Shown piece by piece: positions 23,765-31,952 of a stretch of DNA of 64,000 nt. The stretch is from Streptomyces sp. CB02261. GTDB taxonomy: Bacteria; Actinomycetota; Actinomycetes; Streptomycetales; Streptomycetaceae. The stretch is from NCBI RefSeq assembly GCF_001905665.1, contig NZ_LIVX01000003.1, positions 319,478 to 383,477 on the forward strand. Reading direction: 5' to 3'. Made by a program: the position numbers and the translations under genes. Under the pieces are notes generated by a model. It was not told the origin of the DNA. It saw only the letters and a program-made list of their open reading frames with translations, and did no database searches. How positions within the stretch are numbered: position 1 is the stretch's first letter; each line of letters begins with the position of its first letter.

Positions 23765-24592
23765 GTGACCGTCCATCCCAGCCTCCAGAACTACGCCGAC
23801 GCCTGGACCCATTCCATCGAGGCGATAGCCGAGCTGGTTCAGCCGCTCGTGGAGGGCGAGTGGAACCGGCCGACACCGTGCCCGGGCTGGTCGGTCCGGG
23901 ACATCGTGTCCCATGTGATCGGCATGGAGACGGAGATGCTCGGCGACCCGCGGCCGATCCACTCCCTGCCCCGCGATCTCTACCACGTACGCAGCGACTT
24001 CGCGCGCTACATGGAGGTCCAGGTCGATGTGCGGCGCCACCACACGGCGCCGGAGATGACCTCGGAGCTGGAGTACATCCTCATCCGCCGGGCCCGGCAG
24101 CTCCGCAACGAGAACCGCTCCCCCGAGCACCTGATCCGCGCGCCCCTCGGCGCGGAGCAGTCCCTGGAACTGGCGTACCGCATGCGTGCCTTCGACGTGT
24201 GGGTGCACGAGCAGGACCTGCGGACGGCGCTCGGGGTGCCGGGCAACCTGGACTCGGCGGGCGCGCACGTGACGCGTGACGTGCTCCTGGAGGCGCTGCC
24301 GAAGGTGGTCGCCAAGGACGCGGGGGCGCCGGCGTCGTCGGCGGTGGTCGTGGACGTGAGCGGGCCGGTCGAGTTCCTGCGGACGGTCCGGGTCGACGCG
24401 GACGGCCGGGGATCGATCGACGGGGCGCCGTCGCTGGGTCCCGCGGTGACGCTCGCGACGGACTGGGAGACGTACGTACGCCTCGCCTGCGGCCGGGTCC
24501 GGCCCGCCGACGTGGCCGGCCGGGTCAAGGTGGAGGGCGACAAGGAGCTGGCTCGGGCGATCCTCGACAACTTCGCGGTGACGCCCCGGTAG
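23765..24592 (+). CDS. Maleylpyruvate isomerase-family (mycothiol-dependent type) protein
   Basis: The 275-residue protein has the DinB-like four-helix N-terminal domain of the maleylpyruvate isomerase/mycothiol family. The first zinc His is in VRDIVSHVIGMETE and a second ligand region is FDVWVHEQDLR. A smaller alpha/beta domain follows with VRLACGRVRP near the C-terminus. Relatives are mycothiol S-transferases or isomerases active in the cytosol; this one's substrate is unknown. The GTG at 23765 follows a GAGG-containing leader. It converges on the MFS gene with a 24 bp gap containing a palindrome. Confidence 0.87.
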   Translation: MTVHPSLQNYADAWTHSIEAIAELVQPLVEGEWNRPTPCPGWSVRDIVSHVIGMETEMLGDPRPIHSLPRDLYHVRSDFARYMEVQVDVRRHHTAPEMTSELEYILIRRARQLRNENRSPEHLIRAPLGAEQSLELAYRMRAFDVWVHEQDLRTALGVPGNLDSAGAHVTRDVLLEALPKVVAKDAGAPASSAVVVDVSGPVEFLRTVRVDADGRGSIDGAPSLGPAVTLATDWETYVRLACGRVRPADVAGRVKVEGDKELARAILDNFAVTPR

Positions 24593-24609
24593 CTCCCGCC
24601 GGCCGCCCG

Positions 24610-24628
24610 GTCCCCGTCAGACGGGGAC
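24610..24628. other. Palindrome at the convergent gene ends
   Basis: GTCCCCGTC, A, GACGGGGAC (24610-24628) is a perfect inverted repeat covering the MFS stop codon, 18 bases beyond the stop of the convergent gene. It may terminate transcription in both directions, although it has no T-run and no natural loop. Confidence 0.4.
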
Positions 24629-25939
24629 GTGGACGGCCTCCACGCGGCTGGCGACCAGCCGTTCGCGTTCCCTGCGGTGGGTGCGGGCCTTGAGCCGCAG
24701 GATCTGGACGACCCCGAGGGCTTCGAGGACGAAGACGGACGAGAACGCGATCCGGTAGTTGTCGCCGGTCGCGTCGAGCAGCACGCCCACGGCGAGCAGG
24801 GTCGTCATCGAGGCCACGAAACCGCCCATGTTGACGATGCCGGACGCGGTGCCCTGGCGCTCGGGCGGGTTCGCCGGGCGGGCGAAGTCGAAGCCGATCA
24901 TGGAGGCCGGCCCGCAGGCGCCGAGGACCAGGCAGAGGGTGACGAGCAGCCACATCGGCGCGTGGTCACCGGGGTACGCGAGGGTGGCGCCCCACATCAG
25001 GGCGGTGGCGGCGACCGTGCCGAGGGCGAGCGGGGCGCGGGCCGCGTGGTGACGGGCGATGATCTGCCCGTACGCGAGTCCGACGACCATGTTCGACAGG
25101 ACGACGAGGGTGAGCAGCCCGCCGGCGGCCGACCGGGAGAGGCCCTGCGCCTCGACGAGGTAGGGCAGGCCCCAGAGGAGCAGGAAGACCATCGCGGGGA
25201 ACTGGGTGGTGAAGTGCACCCACATGCCGAGGCGGGTGCCGGGCTCCCGCCAGGACGCGGCGATCTGGCGTCGGACGAAGGCGGCGCCCGCGTGGGGGGA
25301 AGGCTGGGGTTCGTACCCCTCGGGGTGGTCCTTGAGGAAGAGCAGCAGCAGGACGAGGACGAGGACACCCGCGAGGGAGCTGCCGACGAAGGTGGTCGTC
25401 CAGCCGAGGCCGTGCAGGGCGCGGGCGATGAAGACGGTGGAGACGAGGTTCCCGGCCATGCCGAAGAGGGCGGCGACCTGGCCGATGAGCGGGCCCCGGC
25501 GGGCGGGGAACCAGCGGGAGCCGAGCCGCAGGACGCTGATGAAGGTCATGGCGTCGCCGCAGCCCAGGAGGGCGCGGGAGGCGAGGGCGGTGCCGTACGA
25601 GGGGGAGAGCGCGAAGCCCAGCTGGCCGAGGGTGAACAGGACGACGCCGAGGACGAGGACCTTCTTGGTGCCGAGCCGGTCGACCATGAGGCCGACGGGT
25701 ATCTGCATGCCCGCGTAGACGAGCAGCTGGAGTATGGAGAAGGTGGAGAGCTCGGAGGCGTTGACGCCGAAGCGGTCGGCGGCGTCGAGGCCGGCCACCC
25801 CGAGGGACGTGCGGAAGATGACGGCGACGAAGTAGACGGCGACACCGACGCCCCAGACGAGTGCGGCGCGGCGGCCGCCGGGCGGGTCTCCGGGGAGGGT
25901 GACGGAGGAGCCGTACCGGTTCTGGCCGTGGCGGCTCAC
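24617..25939 (-). CDS. Major facilitator superfamily transporter
   Basis: The 440-residue protein has about 12 transmembrane helices and the MFS signature between helices 2 and 3 (GLMVDRLGTKKVLVLG), with a cytoplasmic loop around residues 205-230. Overall it resembles the anion:cation (sugar-acid/phthalate-type) symporter group. The GTG start overlaps the stop of the GntR gene by 4 bases (GTGA), so the two are translationally coupled and the regulator probably responds to the transported compound. The substrate is not evident. Confidence 0.9.
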   Translation of the reverse strand: MSRHGQNRYGSSVTLPGDPPGGRRAALVWGVGVAVYFVAVIFRTSLGVAGLDAADRFGVNASELSTFSILQLLVYAGMQIPVGLMVDRLGTKKVLVLGVVLFTLGQLGFALSPSYGTALASRALLGCGDAMTFISVLRLGSRWFPARRGPLIGQVAALFGMAGNLVSTVFIARALHGLGWTTTFVGSSLAGVLVLVLLLLFLKDHPEGYEPQPSPHAGAAFVRRQIAASWREPGTRLGMWVHFTTQFPAMVFLLLWGLPYLVEAQGLSRSAAGGLLTLVVLSNMVVGLAYGQIIARHHAARAPLALGTVAATALMWGATLAYPGDHAPMWLLVTLCLVLGACGPASMIGFDFARPANPPERQGTASGIVNMGGFVASMTTLLAVGVLLDATGDNYRIAFSSVFVLEALGVVQILRLKARTHRRERERLVASRVEAVHVPV

Positions 25940-26577
25940 CGGTCCTCACCCCGGACCAGGACCTTGACCCAGCTGAGGTGCTGACGGACGCAGAACGCGG
26001 CGCCCTCCACGTCGCCGGCCTTGATCCGGTCGAGGATCTCGGCGTGCTCGGTGATGTTCTTGGCGACGCGGTCGGGCTGGGACTGCATCACGGCGACGCC
26101 CATGCGCAACTGGCGGTCGCGGAGCTGGTCGTAGAGGCGGGACAGTATCTGGTTGCCGGCGTGGCGGACGATCTCGGCGTGGAAGCAGCGGTCGGTGACG
26201 GCGACCTCGGCGAGGTCCCCGGCCTCGGCACGCTGCTTCTGCTCCTCCAGGAGCTCTTCGAGCCGCTCGACGAGCGAGGCGGGCGCGGGCACGGCCCGGC
26301 GGACGGCGAACTCCTCGACGAGCAGACGGGTTTCCACGACGTCGGCGATCTCCTGGGCGGAGACGGCGAGGACGAGGGCGCCCTTCTTCGGATAGAGCTT
26401 GAGCAGCCCTTCCATCTCCAGCTTGAGGAGCGCCTCGCGGACCGGCGTACGGGACACCCCCACGGCGAGGGCGAGTTCCCCTTCGGTGAGTAGCGTGCCC
26501 CCCTCGTAGCGCCGGTCGAGTACGGCCTGCTTGACGTGCATGTAGACGCGGTCGGCTGCGGGGGGTGCGGATGCCAT
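25936..26577 (-). CDS. GntR/FadR-type transcriptional regulator
   Basis: The 213-residue protein has a winged helix (about 12-75: LLTEGELALAVGVSRTPVREALLKLEMEGLL) and an all-helical FCD ligand domain. The FCD metal-site residues are in DRCFHAEIVRHAGN and ITEHAEILDRIKAGD. FadR-subgroup members sense organic acids. The ATG at 26577 is chosen because the longer frame is Pro/Arg-rich and crosses the promoter region. It is the first gene of a two-gene operon with the MFS transporter. Confidence 0.9.
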   Translation of the reverse strand: MASAPPAADRVYMHVKQAVLDRRYEGGTLLTEGELALAVGVSRTPVREALLKLEMEGLLKLYPKKGALVLAVSAQEIADVVETRLLVEEFAVRRAVPAPASLVERLEELLEEQKQRAEAGDLAEVAVTDRCFHAEIVRHAGNQILSRLYDQLRDRQLRMGVAVMQSQPDRVAKNITEHAEILDRIKAGDVEGAAFCVRQHLSWVKVLVRGEDR

Positions 26578-26590
26578 GAACACAGCATAG

Positions 26591-26610
26591 ATACAACAGA
26601 GGTGCAACAG
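26591..26610 (-). promoter_or_regulatory. Direct repeat in the GntR promoter
   Basis: (A)TACAACAG and (G)TGCAACAG, 11 bp apart, lie 14-33 bp upstream of the gntR start in an AT-rich patch. On the minus strand they read CTGTTG(C/T)A. This is a possible autoregulatory site. Confidence 0.35.
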
Positions 26611-26694
26611 GCGGCCGCGTCCGAGATGTGGACGCGGTGGGGGCGCTCGACGGTGGGCGGGAGCGTCCGGCGGTGGACGGGGGCGGATGCGAAG

Positions 26695-26728
26695 ACGTCC
26701 GGCGGTGGCCGAGGCCACCGCCGGACGT
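26695..26728 (-). terminator. Hairpin downstream of bkd operon 1
   Basis: ACGTCCGGCGGTGGCC (26695-26710) and GGCCACCGCCGGACGT (26713-26728) form a perfect 16 bp stem with a minimal loop, 28 bp after the bkdC1 stop. There is no T-run, as is common for Streptomyces terminators. Two bases overlap the adjacent parS site. Confidence 0.75.
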
Positions 26729-26740
26729 TTCACGTGAAAC
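26727..26740. other. parS centromere site
   Basis: GTTTCACGTGAAAC is an exact 14 bp match to the consensus ParB-binding site of Streptomyces and B. subtilis. It lies in the spacer between the bkdC1 stop and the terminator hairpin. Confidence 0.95.
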
Positions 26741-26755
26741 AGACGAACCCGATTA

Positions 26756-28207
26756 CTACGCCCAGGTGATCAGACGCTTCGGCTGCTCCAGGATCGCGGC
26801 GACGTCCGCCAGGAACTTGGAGCCGAGCTCGCCGTCGACCAGCCGGTGGTCGAAGGAGAGGGCCAGCGTGGTGACCTGACGCGGCTTCACCTTGCCCTTG
26901 TGGACCCACGGCTGGAGCTTGATCGCACCGAACGCGAGGATCGCGGACTCGCCGGGGTTGAGGATCGGCGTACCGGTGTCGACGCCGAAGACGCCGACGT
27001 TGGTGATGGTGAAGGTGCCGCCCTGCATGGCCCCGGGGGTCGTCTTCCCGTCGCGTGCGGTGGAGACCAGTTCGCTCAGGGACGCCGAGAGCTGGGGCAG
27101 CGTCTGCGCGTGCGCGTCCTTGATGTTCGGCACGAGCAGACCGCGCGGGGTGGCCGCGGCGATGCCCAGGTTCACGTAGTGCTTGAGGACGATCTCCTGC
27201 GCCGCCTCGTCCCAGGCCGCGTTGATCTCCGGGTTGCGCTTGATCGCGACCAGGACGGCCCTGGCGACGAGGAGCAGCGGGTTGACCCTCAGGCCCGCCA
27301 TGTCCTTGTCGGACTTGAGCTCCTCGACCAGCTTCATCGTGCGCGTGATGTCGAAGGTCACGAACTCGGTGACGTGCGGGGCGGTGAAGGCCGAACCGAC
27401 CATCGCCGCCGCCGTGGCCTTCCGCACGCCCTTCACGGGCACGCGGGTCTCGCGGGCGTCGGTGGAGACGAGCGGAGCGGGCGCCTCGGCCGGGGCCGGG
27501 GCCGCGATCGGTGCCGGGGCCGGAGCCGCGACGGCCGGCGCGGGCGCCGGAGCGGCCGCCGCGTGCACGTCCTCACGGGTGATGACGCCGTCCGGGCCGG
27601 TCGGCGTGACCGTCGCGAGGTCGACGCCGAGGTCCTTCGCGAGCTTCCGGACCGGCGGCTTGGCCAGCGGCCGGGCGCCGGCCGGACCGTGCCCGTTGAG
27701 CTGCTCCGGTACGGAGACGGCGACGGGCGCCGCCTGGGCCGGTGCGACCGGAGCGGTACCGGCCGGGGCCTGGGCCGGGGCGACCGGAGCGGAACCGGCC
27801 GGGGCCTTGCGCGCCCGGCGCTTGGTGGAGCTGGCGGCCACGCCGTAGCCGACGAGGACGGGCTGACGGCCCTTGGGCTCCTCTTCCCCGGCCTCCGGGG
27901 CGGCGGGGGCCACCACCGCGGGAGCGGCCTCGGCCACCGGGGCCTCGGGCGCGGGCGCGGCCCCGCCGCCGACGTTCACCGAGATGATGACCTGGCCGAC
28001 GTCGACCGTCGTCCCCTCGGGGAAGCACAGCTCGTGGACCGTGCCGTCGAAGGGGATCGGCAGCTCGACCGCGGCCTTGGCCGTCTCGACCTCGCACACG
28101 ACCTGCCCGTCGGTGACGGTGTCACCGGGCTGGACGTACCACTTGAGGATCTCGGCCTCGGTCAGGCCCTCGCCCACGTCGGGCATCTTGAATTCGCGGA
28201 TCGTCAC
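26756..28207 (-). CDS. bkdC1: Branched-chain 2-oxo acid dehydrogenase E2 (dihydrolipoyl acyltransferase), operon 1
   Basis: The 483-residue protein has one lipoyl domain (1-80, lipoylated Lys44 in ETAKAAVEL) and an Ala/Pro linker. The peripheral subunit-binding domain is around 175-210 (ARPLAKPPVRKLAKDLGVDL), and the C-terminal acyltransferase domain carries the catalytic motif SFDHRLVDG. E2 transfers the branched acyl group from lipoamide to CoA and forms the core of the complex. It is last gene of bkdA1-bkdB1-bkdC1, starting 10 bp after bkdB1 at a GTG preceded by GGAGAG. In Streptomyces the product acyl-CoAs prime branched fatty acids and some polyketides. Confidence 0.93.
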   Translation of the reverse strand: MTIREFKMPDVGEGLTEAEILKWYVQPGDTVTDGQVVCEVETAKAAVELPIPFDGTVHELCFPEGTTVDVGQVIISVNVGGGAAPAPEAPVAEAAPAVVAPAAPEAGEEEPKGRQPVLVGYGVAASSTKRRARKAPAGSAPVAPAQAPAGTAPVAPAQAAPVAVSVPEQLNGHGPAGARPLAKPPVRKLAKDLGVDLATVTPTGPDGVITREDVHAAAAPAPAPAVAAPAPAPIAAPAPAEAPAPLVSTDARETRVPVKGVRKATAAAMVGSAFTAPHVTEFVTFDITRTMKLVEELKSDKDMAGLRVNPLLLVARAVLVAIKRNPEINAAWDEAAQEIVLKHYVNLGIAAATPRGLLVPNIKDAHAQTLPQLSASLSELVSTARDGKTTPGAMQGGTFTITNVGVFGVDTGTPILNPGESAILAFGAIKLQPWVHKGKVKPRQVTTLALSFDHRLVDGELGSKFLADVAAILEQPKRLITWA

Positions 28208-28217
28208 GGTGCTCTCC

Positions 28218-29198
28218 TCAGTACGCCAGCGAGCGGTCGACGGCGTCGAGCACGCGATCGAGACCCGGCAGGTACTCCTCCTCCAGGCGCGCCGGCGGGT
28301 ACGGCGCGTGGTAGCCGCCGACCCGCAGGACGGGGGCCTCCAGGTGGTAGAAGCAGCGCTCGGTGATCCGGGCGGCGATCTCCGCGCCGGAGCCGAAGAA
28401 CACCGGCGCCTCGTGGACGACGACCAGGCGGCCGGTCTTCTCGACCGAGGCCTGGATCGTGTCGAAGTCGAGCGGGGAGATCGAGCGCAGGTCCACGACC
28501 TCGACCGACTTGCCCTCCTCGGCGGCGGCCTCGGCCGCCTCCAGGCAGGTCTTCACCATCGGGCCGTAGGCCAGCAGGGTGAGGTCCGTGCCCTGGCGGG
28601 CGACCCGGGCCTTGTGCAGCTCGCCGGGGATGGCCTCGGTGTCGACCTCGCCCTTGTCCCAGTAGCGGCGCTTGGGCTCGAAGAAGATGACCGGGTCGTC
28701 GCTCTGGATCGCCTGCTGGAGCATCCAGTAGGCGTCGTTGGAGTTCGCCGGGGTGACGACCTTGAGGCCCGCGACGTGCGCGAAGAGCGACTCGGGGGAC
28801 TCGGAGTGGTGCTCGACCGCGCCGATGCCGCCGCCGTAGGGGATGCGGATGACGATCGGCATCTTCACCGTGCCGAGCGAACGGGCCCGCATCTTCGCCA
28901 GCTGGGACACGATCTGGTCGTACGCCGGGAAGACGAAGCCGTCGAACTGGATCTCCACGACCGGGCGGTAGCCGCGCAGGGCGAGACCGATCGCGGTGCC
29001 GACGATGCCGGACTCGGCGAGCGGGGTGTCGATGACCCGGTCCTCGCCGAAGTCCTTCTGCAGCCCGTCGGTGATCCGGAAGACGCCGCCGAGCTTGCCG
29101 ACGTCCAGACCCATGATCAGGACCTTGGGGTCGGTCTCCAGGGCCTTGCGCAGTGACTCGTTGAGCGCCTTCGCGAGGGGAAGCTTCTGAACAGCCAT
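28218..29198 (-). CDS. bkdB1: Branched-chain 2-oxo acid dehydrogenase E1 beta subunit, operon 1
   Basis: The 326-residue protein has the transketolase-like pyrimidine-binding domain (MGLDVGKLGGVFRIT, DTPLAESGIVGTAIGLAL) and the C-terminal transketolase domain (LLAYGPMV, VVDLRSISPLD). It is close to the usual ~325-residue length of E1 beta. It pairs with BkdA1 to form the thiamine-diphosphate decarboxylase. The ATG at 29198 lies 2 bases after the bkdA1 stop, which shows co-translation. The longer in-frame extension runs through bkdA1 and is rejected. Confidence 0.93.
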   Translation of the reverse strand: MAVQKLPLAKALNESLRKALETDPKVLIMGLDVGKLGGVFRITDGLQKDFGEDRVIDTPLAESGIVGTAIGLALRGYRPVVEIQFDGFVFPAYDQIVSQLAKMRARSLGTVKMPIVIRIPYGGGIGAVEHHSESPESLFAHVAGLKVVTPANSNDAYWMLQQAIQSDDPVIFFEPKRRYWDKGEVDTEAIPGELHKARVARQGTDLTLLAYGPMVKTCLEAAEAAAEEGKSVEVVDLRSISPLDFDTIQASVEKTGRLVVVHEAPVFFGSGAEIAARITERCFYHLEAPVLRVGGYHAPYPPARLEEEYLPGLDRVLDAVDRSLAY

Positions 29199-29200
29199 GG

Positions 29201-30391
29201 TTACTCGGCCTCTCCGCCCTCGAAGGACGCCTGGTAGGCGGCGAACTGGGCCCGCTCCTCGTCGACGAGCGCGTGCCCGTCCGCGTACACGTTGTCGAAG
29301 ATCGCCATGTGCTCCGGGACGGGCATGGCGCGGACGACCTCGCGGACGTGCTTGCCGAGCGCCTCGCTCTCGGCCTCCAGCTCCTCGAAGAAGGCCGCGT
29401 CGGCGTGGCCCTCGTTCTCCATGTACGTCTTGAGGCGCTGGATCGGGTCCTTGGCCTCCCACTCCTCGCGCTCCGCGTCCCGGCGGTAGCGGGTCGGGTC
29501 GTCGGAGGTGGTGTGGGCGGCCATGCGGTAGGTGTACGCCTCGATGAGCGTCGGGCCCTCGCCGCGGCGGGCGCGCTCCAGCGCCGAGCGGGTCACCGCC
29601 AGGCATGCGAGGACGTCGTTGCCGTCGACGCGGACACCGGGGAAGCCGAAGCCGGCGGCGCGCTGATAGAGCGGGACGCGCGTCTGCTTCTCGATGGGCT
29701 CGGAAATGGCCCACTGGTTGTTCTGGCAGAAGAACACGACCGGGGCGTTGTAGACCGCGGAGAAGACGAACGACTCGTTCACGTCGCCCTGGCTGGAGGC
29801 GCCGTCACCGAAGTACGCGATCACGGCGGAATCCGCGCCATCCTTGGTGATACCCATGGCATAGCCGGTGGCGTGCAGGGTCTGCGAGCCGAGAACGATC
29901 GTGTACAGGTGGAAATTGTTGGTGCTGGGATCCCAGCCACCGTTGTTCACACCGCGGAACATGCCGAGCAGGTTGGTGGGGTCGACCCCGCGGCACCAGG
30001 CGACGGCGTGCTCACGGTAGGTGGGGAAGACGTAGTCGTCGTCCCGCAGGGCCCGGCCGGAACCGATCTGGGCCGCCTCCTGGCCGAGCAGCGAGGCCCA
30101 CAGGCCCAGCTCGCCCTGGCGCTGCAGCGAGGTGGCCTCGGCGTCGAAGCGACGGCTGAGCACCATGTCGCGGTAGAGACCGCGCAGCTCCTCGGCGCTC
30201 AGGTCGATGTCGTAATCGGGGTGCTGGACGCGCTCTCCCTCGGGCGTCAGCAGCTGTACGAGCTCGGGCTCCGTCGCTCCCGCGGCGCGCGCGCTCGTCT
30301 TCTTGGTGGTGCTCGTGCTCGCGCTTGCGGTGCGCTTGGTGCCGCTGCTGCGTCGCGTCGTCTTGCGCGCGGCAGTGCTCTCCACGGTCAC
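29201..30391 (-). CDS. bkdA1: Branched-chain 2-oxo acid dehydrogenase E1 alpha subunit, operon 1
   Basis: The 396-residue protein has a 45-residue Ser/Thr/Lys/Ala-rich leader, then the dehydrogenase E1 domain. The thiamine-diphosphate motif runs from GDGASSQGD to NNQWAIS, and the phosphorylation-loop region is YRMAAHTTSDDPTRYR. It oxidatively decarboxylates the 2-oxo acids of Val, Leu and Ile. The GTG at 30391 is chosen because GGAGGAG lies about 8 bases upstream; the longer ORF would run into the promoter. It is the first gene of the operon and is divergent from devR across a 339 bp spacer. Confidence 0.93.
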   Translation of the reverse strand: MTVESTAARKTTRRSSGTKRTASASTSTTKKTSARAAGATEPELVQLLTPEGERVQHPDYDIDLSAEELRGLYRDMVLSRRFDAEATSLQRQGELGLWASLLGQEAAQIGSGRALRDDDYVFPTYREHAVAWCRGVDPTNLLGMFRGVNNGGWDPSTNNFHLYTIVLGSQTLHATGYAMGITKDGADSAVIAYFGDGASSQGDVNESFVFSAVYNAPVVFFCQNNQWAISEPIEKQTRVPLYQRAAGFGFPGVRVDGNDVLACLAVTRSALERARRGEGPTLIEAYTYRMAAHTTSDDPTRYRRDAEREEWEAKDPIQRLKTYMENEGHADAAFFEELEAESEALGKHVREVVRAMPVPEHMAIFDNVYADGHALVDEERAQFAAYQASFEGGEAE

Positions 30392-30730
30392 GTGCGTGCT
30401 CCTCCGTCGGTCCGGCCTCCGGGTTCGCCGGGTGGGCCAGTGCGGCTCCGCCTTGTCCGTACCTTCGCACGGGGTGGGTGCGACGCGGTCGGGGTCAGGC
30501 GTGACAGGTGCCCCGACGAACGCCGTCATAGGCACGTTACCCACAGTGCGGCATTCCCGCGAAACCCCACCTGACCTGCGATTTTGCTTGGATTTCCAAG
30601 TAAATCGTGAAAAGCGGGGACTCCGCCCTGGTCAGGGCGTGGACAACGGCCCGACTCCCTCGTCGGAACAACCGGCACGTTATCCCGCGCACCCCGGGCG
30701 CGGGAAGAGCCAATATGTGAGACTGACTGC
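30392..30730. promoter_or_regulatory. Shared promoter region of bkd operon 1 and devR
   Basis: This 339 bp spacer has no gene. It holds the 22 bp inverted repeat at 30583-30604 and, on the devR side, a GGGGACTCCGCCCT sequence (from 30616) that loosely resembles a DevR box. AT content is highest around 30575-30612, the most likely promoter core. Confidence 0.5.
30583..30604. promoter_or_regulatory. 22 bp inverted repeat between bkdA1 and devR
   Basis: TTT-n-CTTGGA-TT-TCCAAG-n-AAA is symmetric in 9 of 10 arm positions and lies in the AT-rich centre of the spacer. It has the form of an Lrp- or LysR-type operator. The Lrp-type regulator gene at 51188 is a candidate ligand, but this is inference. 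Confidence 0.5.
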
Positions 30731-31390
30731 GTGCGCGAAGAAGGAAAAATCCGGGTATTTCTGCTGGACGACCACGAAGTGGTCCGGCGCGGCGTCCACG
30801 AATTGCTGTCCGTGGAGGACGACATCGAGGTCGTCGGAGAGGCCGGTACCGCGGCGGACGCCCTGGTCAGGATCCTGGCGACCCGCCCCGACGTGGCCGT
30901 GCTCGACGTGCGGCTGCCCGACGGCAGCGGGGTGGAGGTGTGCCGCGAGATCCGGTCGCGGGACGAGGGCATCAAGTGCCTGATGCTGACCTCCTACGCG
31001 GACGACGAGGCCCTCTTCGACGCGATCATGGCCGGAGCCTCGGGATACGTCCTGAAGGCCATCCGGGGGAACGAGCTGCTGAACGCGGTACGGGACGTCG
31101 CGGCCGGCAAGTCGCTGCTCGACCCGGTGGCGACCGCCCGCGTCCTGGAGCGGCTCCGCGACGGCAACAACCCGAAGAGGGACGACAAGCTCGCCCACCT
31201 GACGGAGCAGGAGCGCAAGATCCTGGACCTGATCGGCGAGGGCCTCACCAACCGGGTCATCGGCGAGCGGCTCCACCTCGCGGAGAAGACCATCAAGAAC
31301 TACGTCTCCAGCCTGCTGTCGAAGCTGGGGATGGAACGGCGCTCGCAGGCCGCGGCCTACGTGGCGCGGCTCCAGGCGGAGCGCCACTGA
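30731..31390 (+). CDS. devR: DevR/DosR-like response regulator
   Basis: The 219-residue protein has a receiver domain (1-125) with acidic pair Asp13/Asp14, phospho-acceptor Asp59 (VAVLDVRLPDGSG), switch Thr (LTSY) and Lys109 (GYVLKA). A LuxR/NarL HTH follows (about 150-215, LTNRVIGERLHLAEKTIKNYVSSLLSKLGMERR). Similarity to mycobacterial DosR/DevR extends over the whole length. DosR controls hypoxia and redox responses. No histidine kinase is adjacent, so its partner is elsewhere. A DevR-box-like sequence lies between this gene and the next one. Start is a GTG at 30731. Confidence 0.88.
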   Translation: MREEGKIRVFLLDDHEVVRRGVHELLSVEDDIEVVGEAGTAADALVRILATRPDVAVLDVRLPDGSGVEVCREIRSRDEGIKCLMLTSYADDEALFDAIMAGASGYVLKAIRGNELLNAVRDVAAGKSLLDPVATARVLERLRDGNNPKRDDKLAHLTEQERKILDLIGEGLTNRVIGERLHLAEKTIKNYVSSLLSKLGMERRSQAAAYVARLQAERH

Positions 31391-31408
31391 GCCCCGGGGA
31401 CCCGCGCC

Positions 31409-31429
31409 TCGGGACTTACGGCCCCTGAA
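31409..31429. promoter_or_regulatory. Candidate DevR/DosR box
   Basis: GGGACTTACGGCCC (31411-31424) matches the DosR core GGGACTTTAGTCCC at 11 of 14 positions and is flanked by the expected TC and GAA ends. It lies 56 bp upstream of the flavin-reductase-like gene and just after devR. Confidence 0.6.
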
Positions 31430-31484
31430 GGGGGGCCAGGGGGCCCCTTCTCCGACACGGCGCCGGTGACGGAGAGTGGAGACC

Positions 31485-31937
31485 ATGTCCACCGACGAGA
31501 TCCGCGCCATCGAGATGCTCAACCGCGTGTCGTACGGCCGGGTGGCGACGAGCATGCGGGCGATGCCGTTCGTCGCCCCCGCCCGGCACCTCGTGGTCGA
31601 CGGCCGCGTCCTGATCCGGATGCACCGGGCACTGGGCTATCACCGCGCCTGCAACGGCAGTGTCGTCGCGTACGGCGCGGACAACCTGAACTCCGGCTCC
31701 GAGAAGCTCTGGTCGGTGCAGTTCACCGGTACCGCGGAGATCGTCGAGCCGACCGCGGAGGAGCTCGCGGCCTTCGGCGCCGACCCCGAGCAGGTGGACG
31801 GGGAGACCTTCGACCCGGTCTACATGCGGATCGAACCGCAGTTCGTGACGGTGCACGCGCTCGACTACGCGAGCGAGACCCCGACGGCCCGTCCGGCCCC
31901 CGGCTCCGTACGGCGACACCTGCACCACGTAGCGTGA
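31485..31937 (+). CDS. Pyridoxamine 5'-phosphate oxidase-family (flavin-binding split barrel) protein
   Basis: The 150-residue protein has the split-barrel layout of PNPOx-like FMN/F420 proteins, with the opening LNRVSYGRVATSMRAMPFVAP and the central motif VLIRMHRALGYHRACNGSVVAYGAD. Proteins of this type are found in mycobacterial DosR-related stress gene sets as flavin-linked reductases. The ATG at 31485 is preferred over the upstream GTG because GGAGAG lies 8 bases before it. The adjacent devR gene and the DevR-box-like site suggest redox or hypoxia control. Confidence 0.82.
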   Translation: MSTDEIRAIEMLNRVSYGRVATSMRAMPFVAPARHLVVDGRVLIRMHRALGYHRACNGSVVAYGADNLNSGSEKLWSVQFTGTAEIVEPTAEELAAFGADPEQVDGETFDPVYMRIEPQFVTVHALDYASETPTARPAPGSVRRHLHHVA

Positions 31938-31952
31938 TCTAACATCTGGCGG

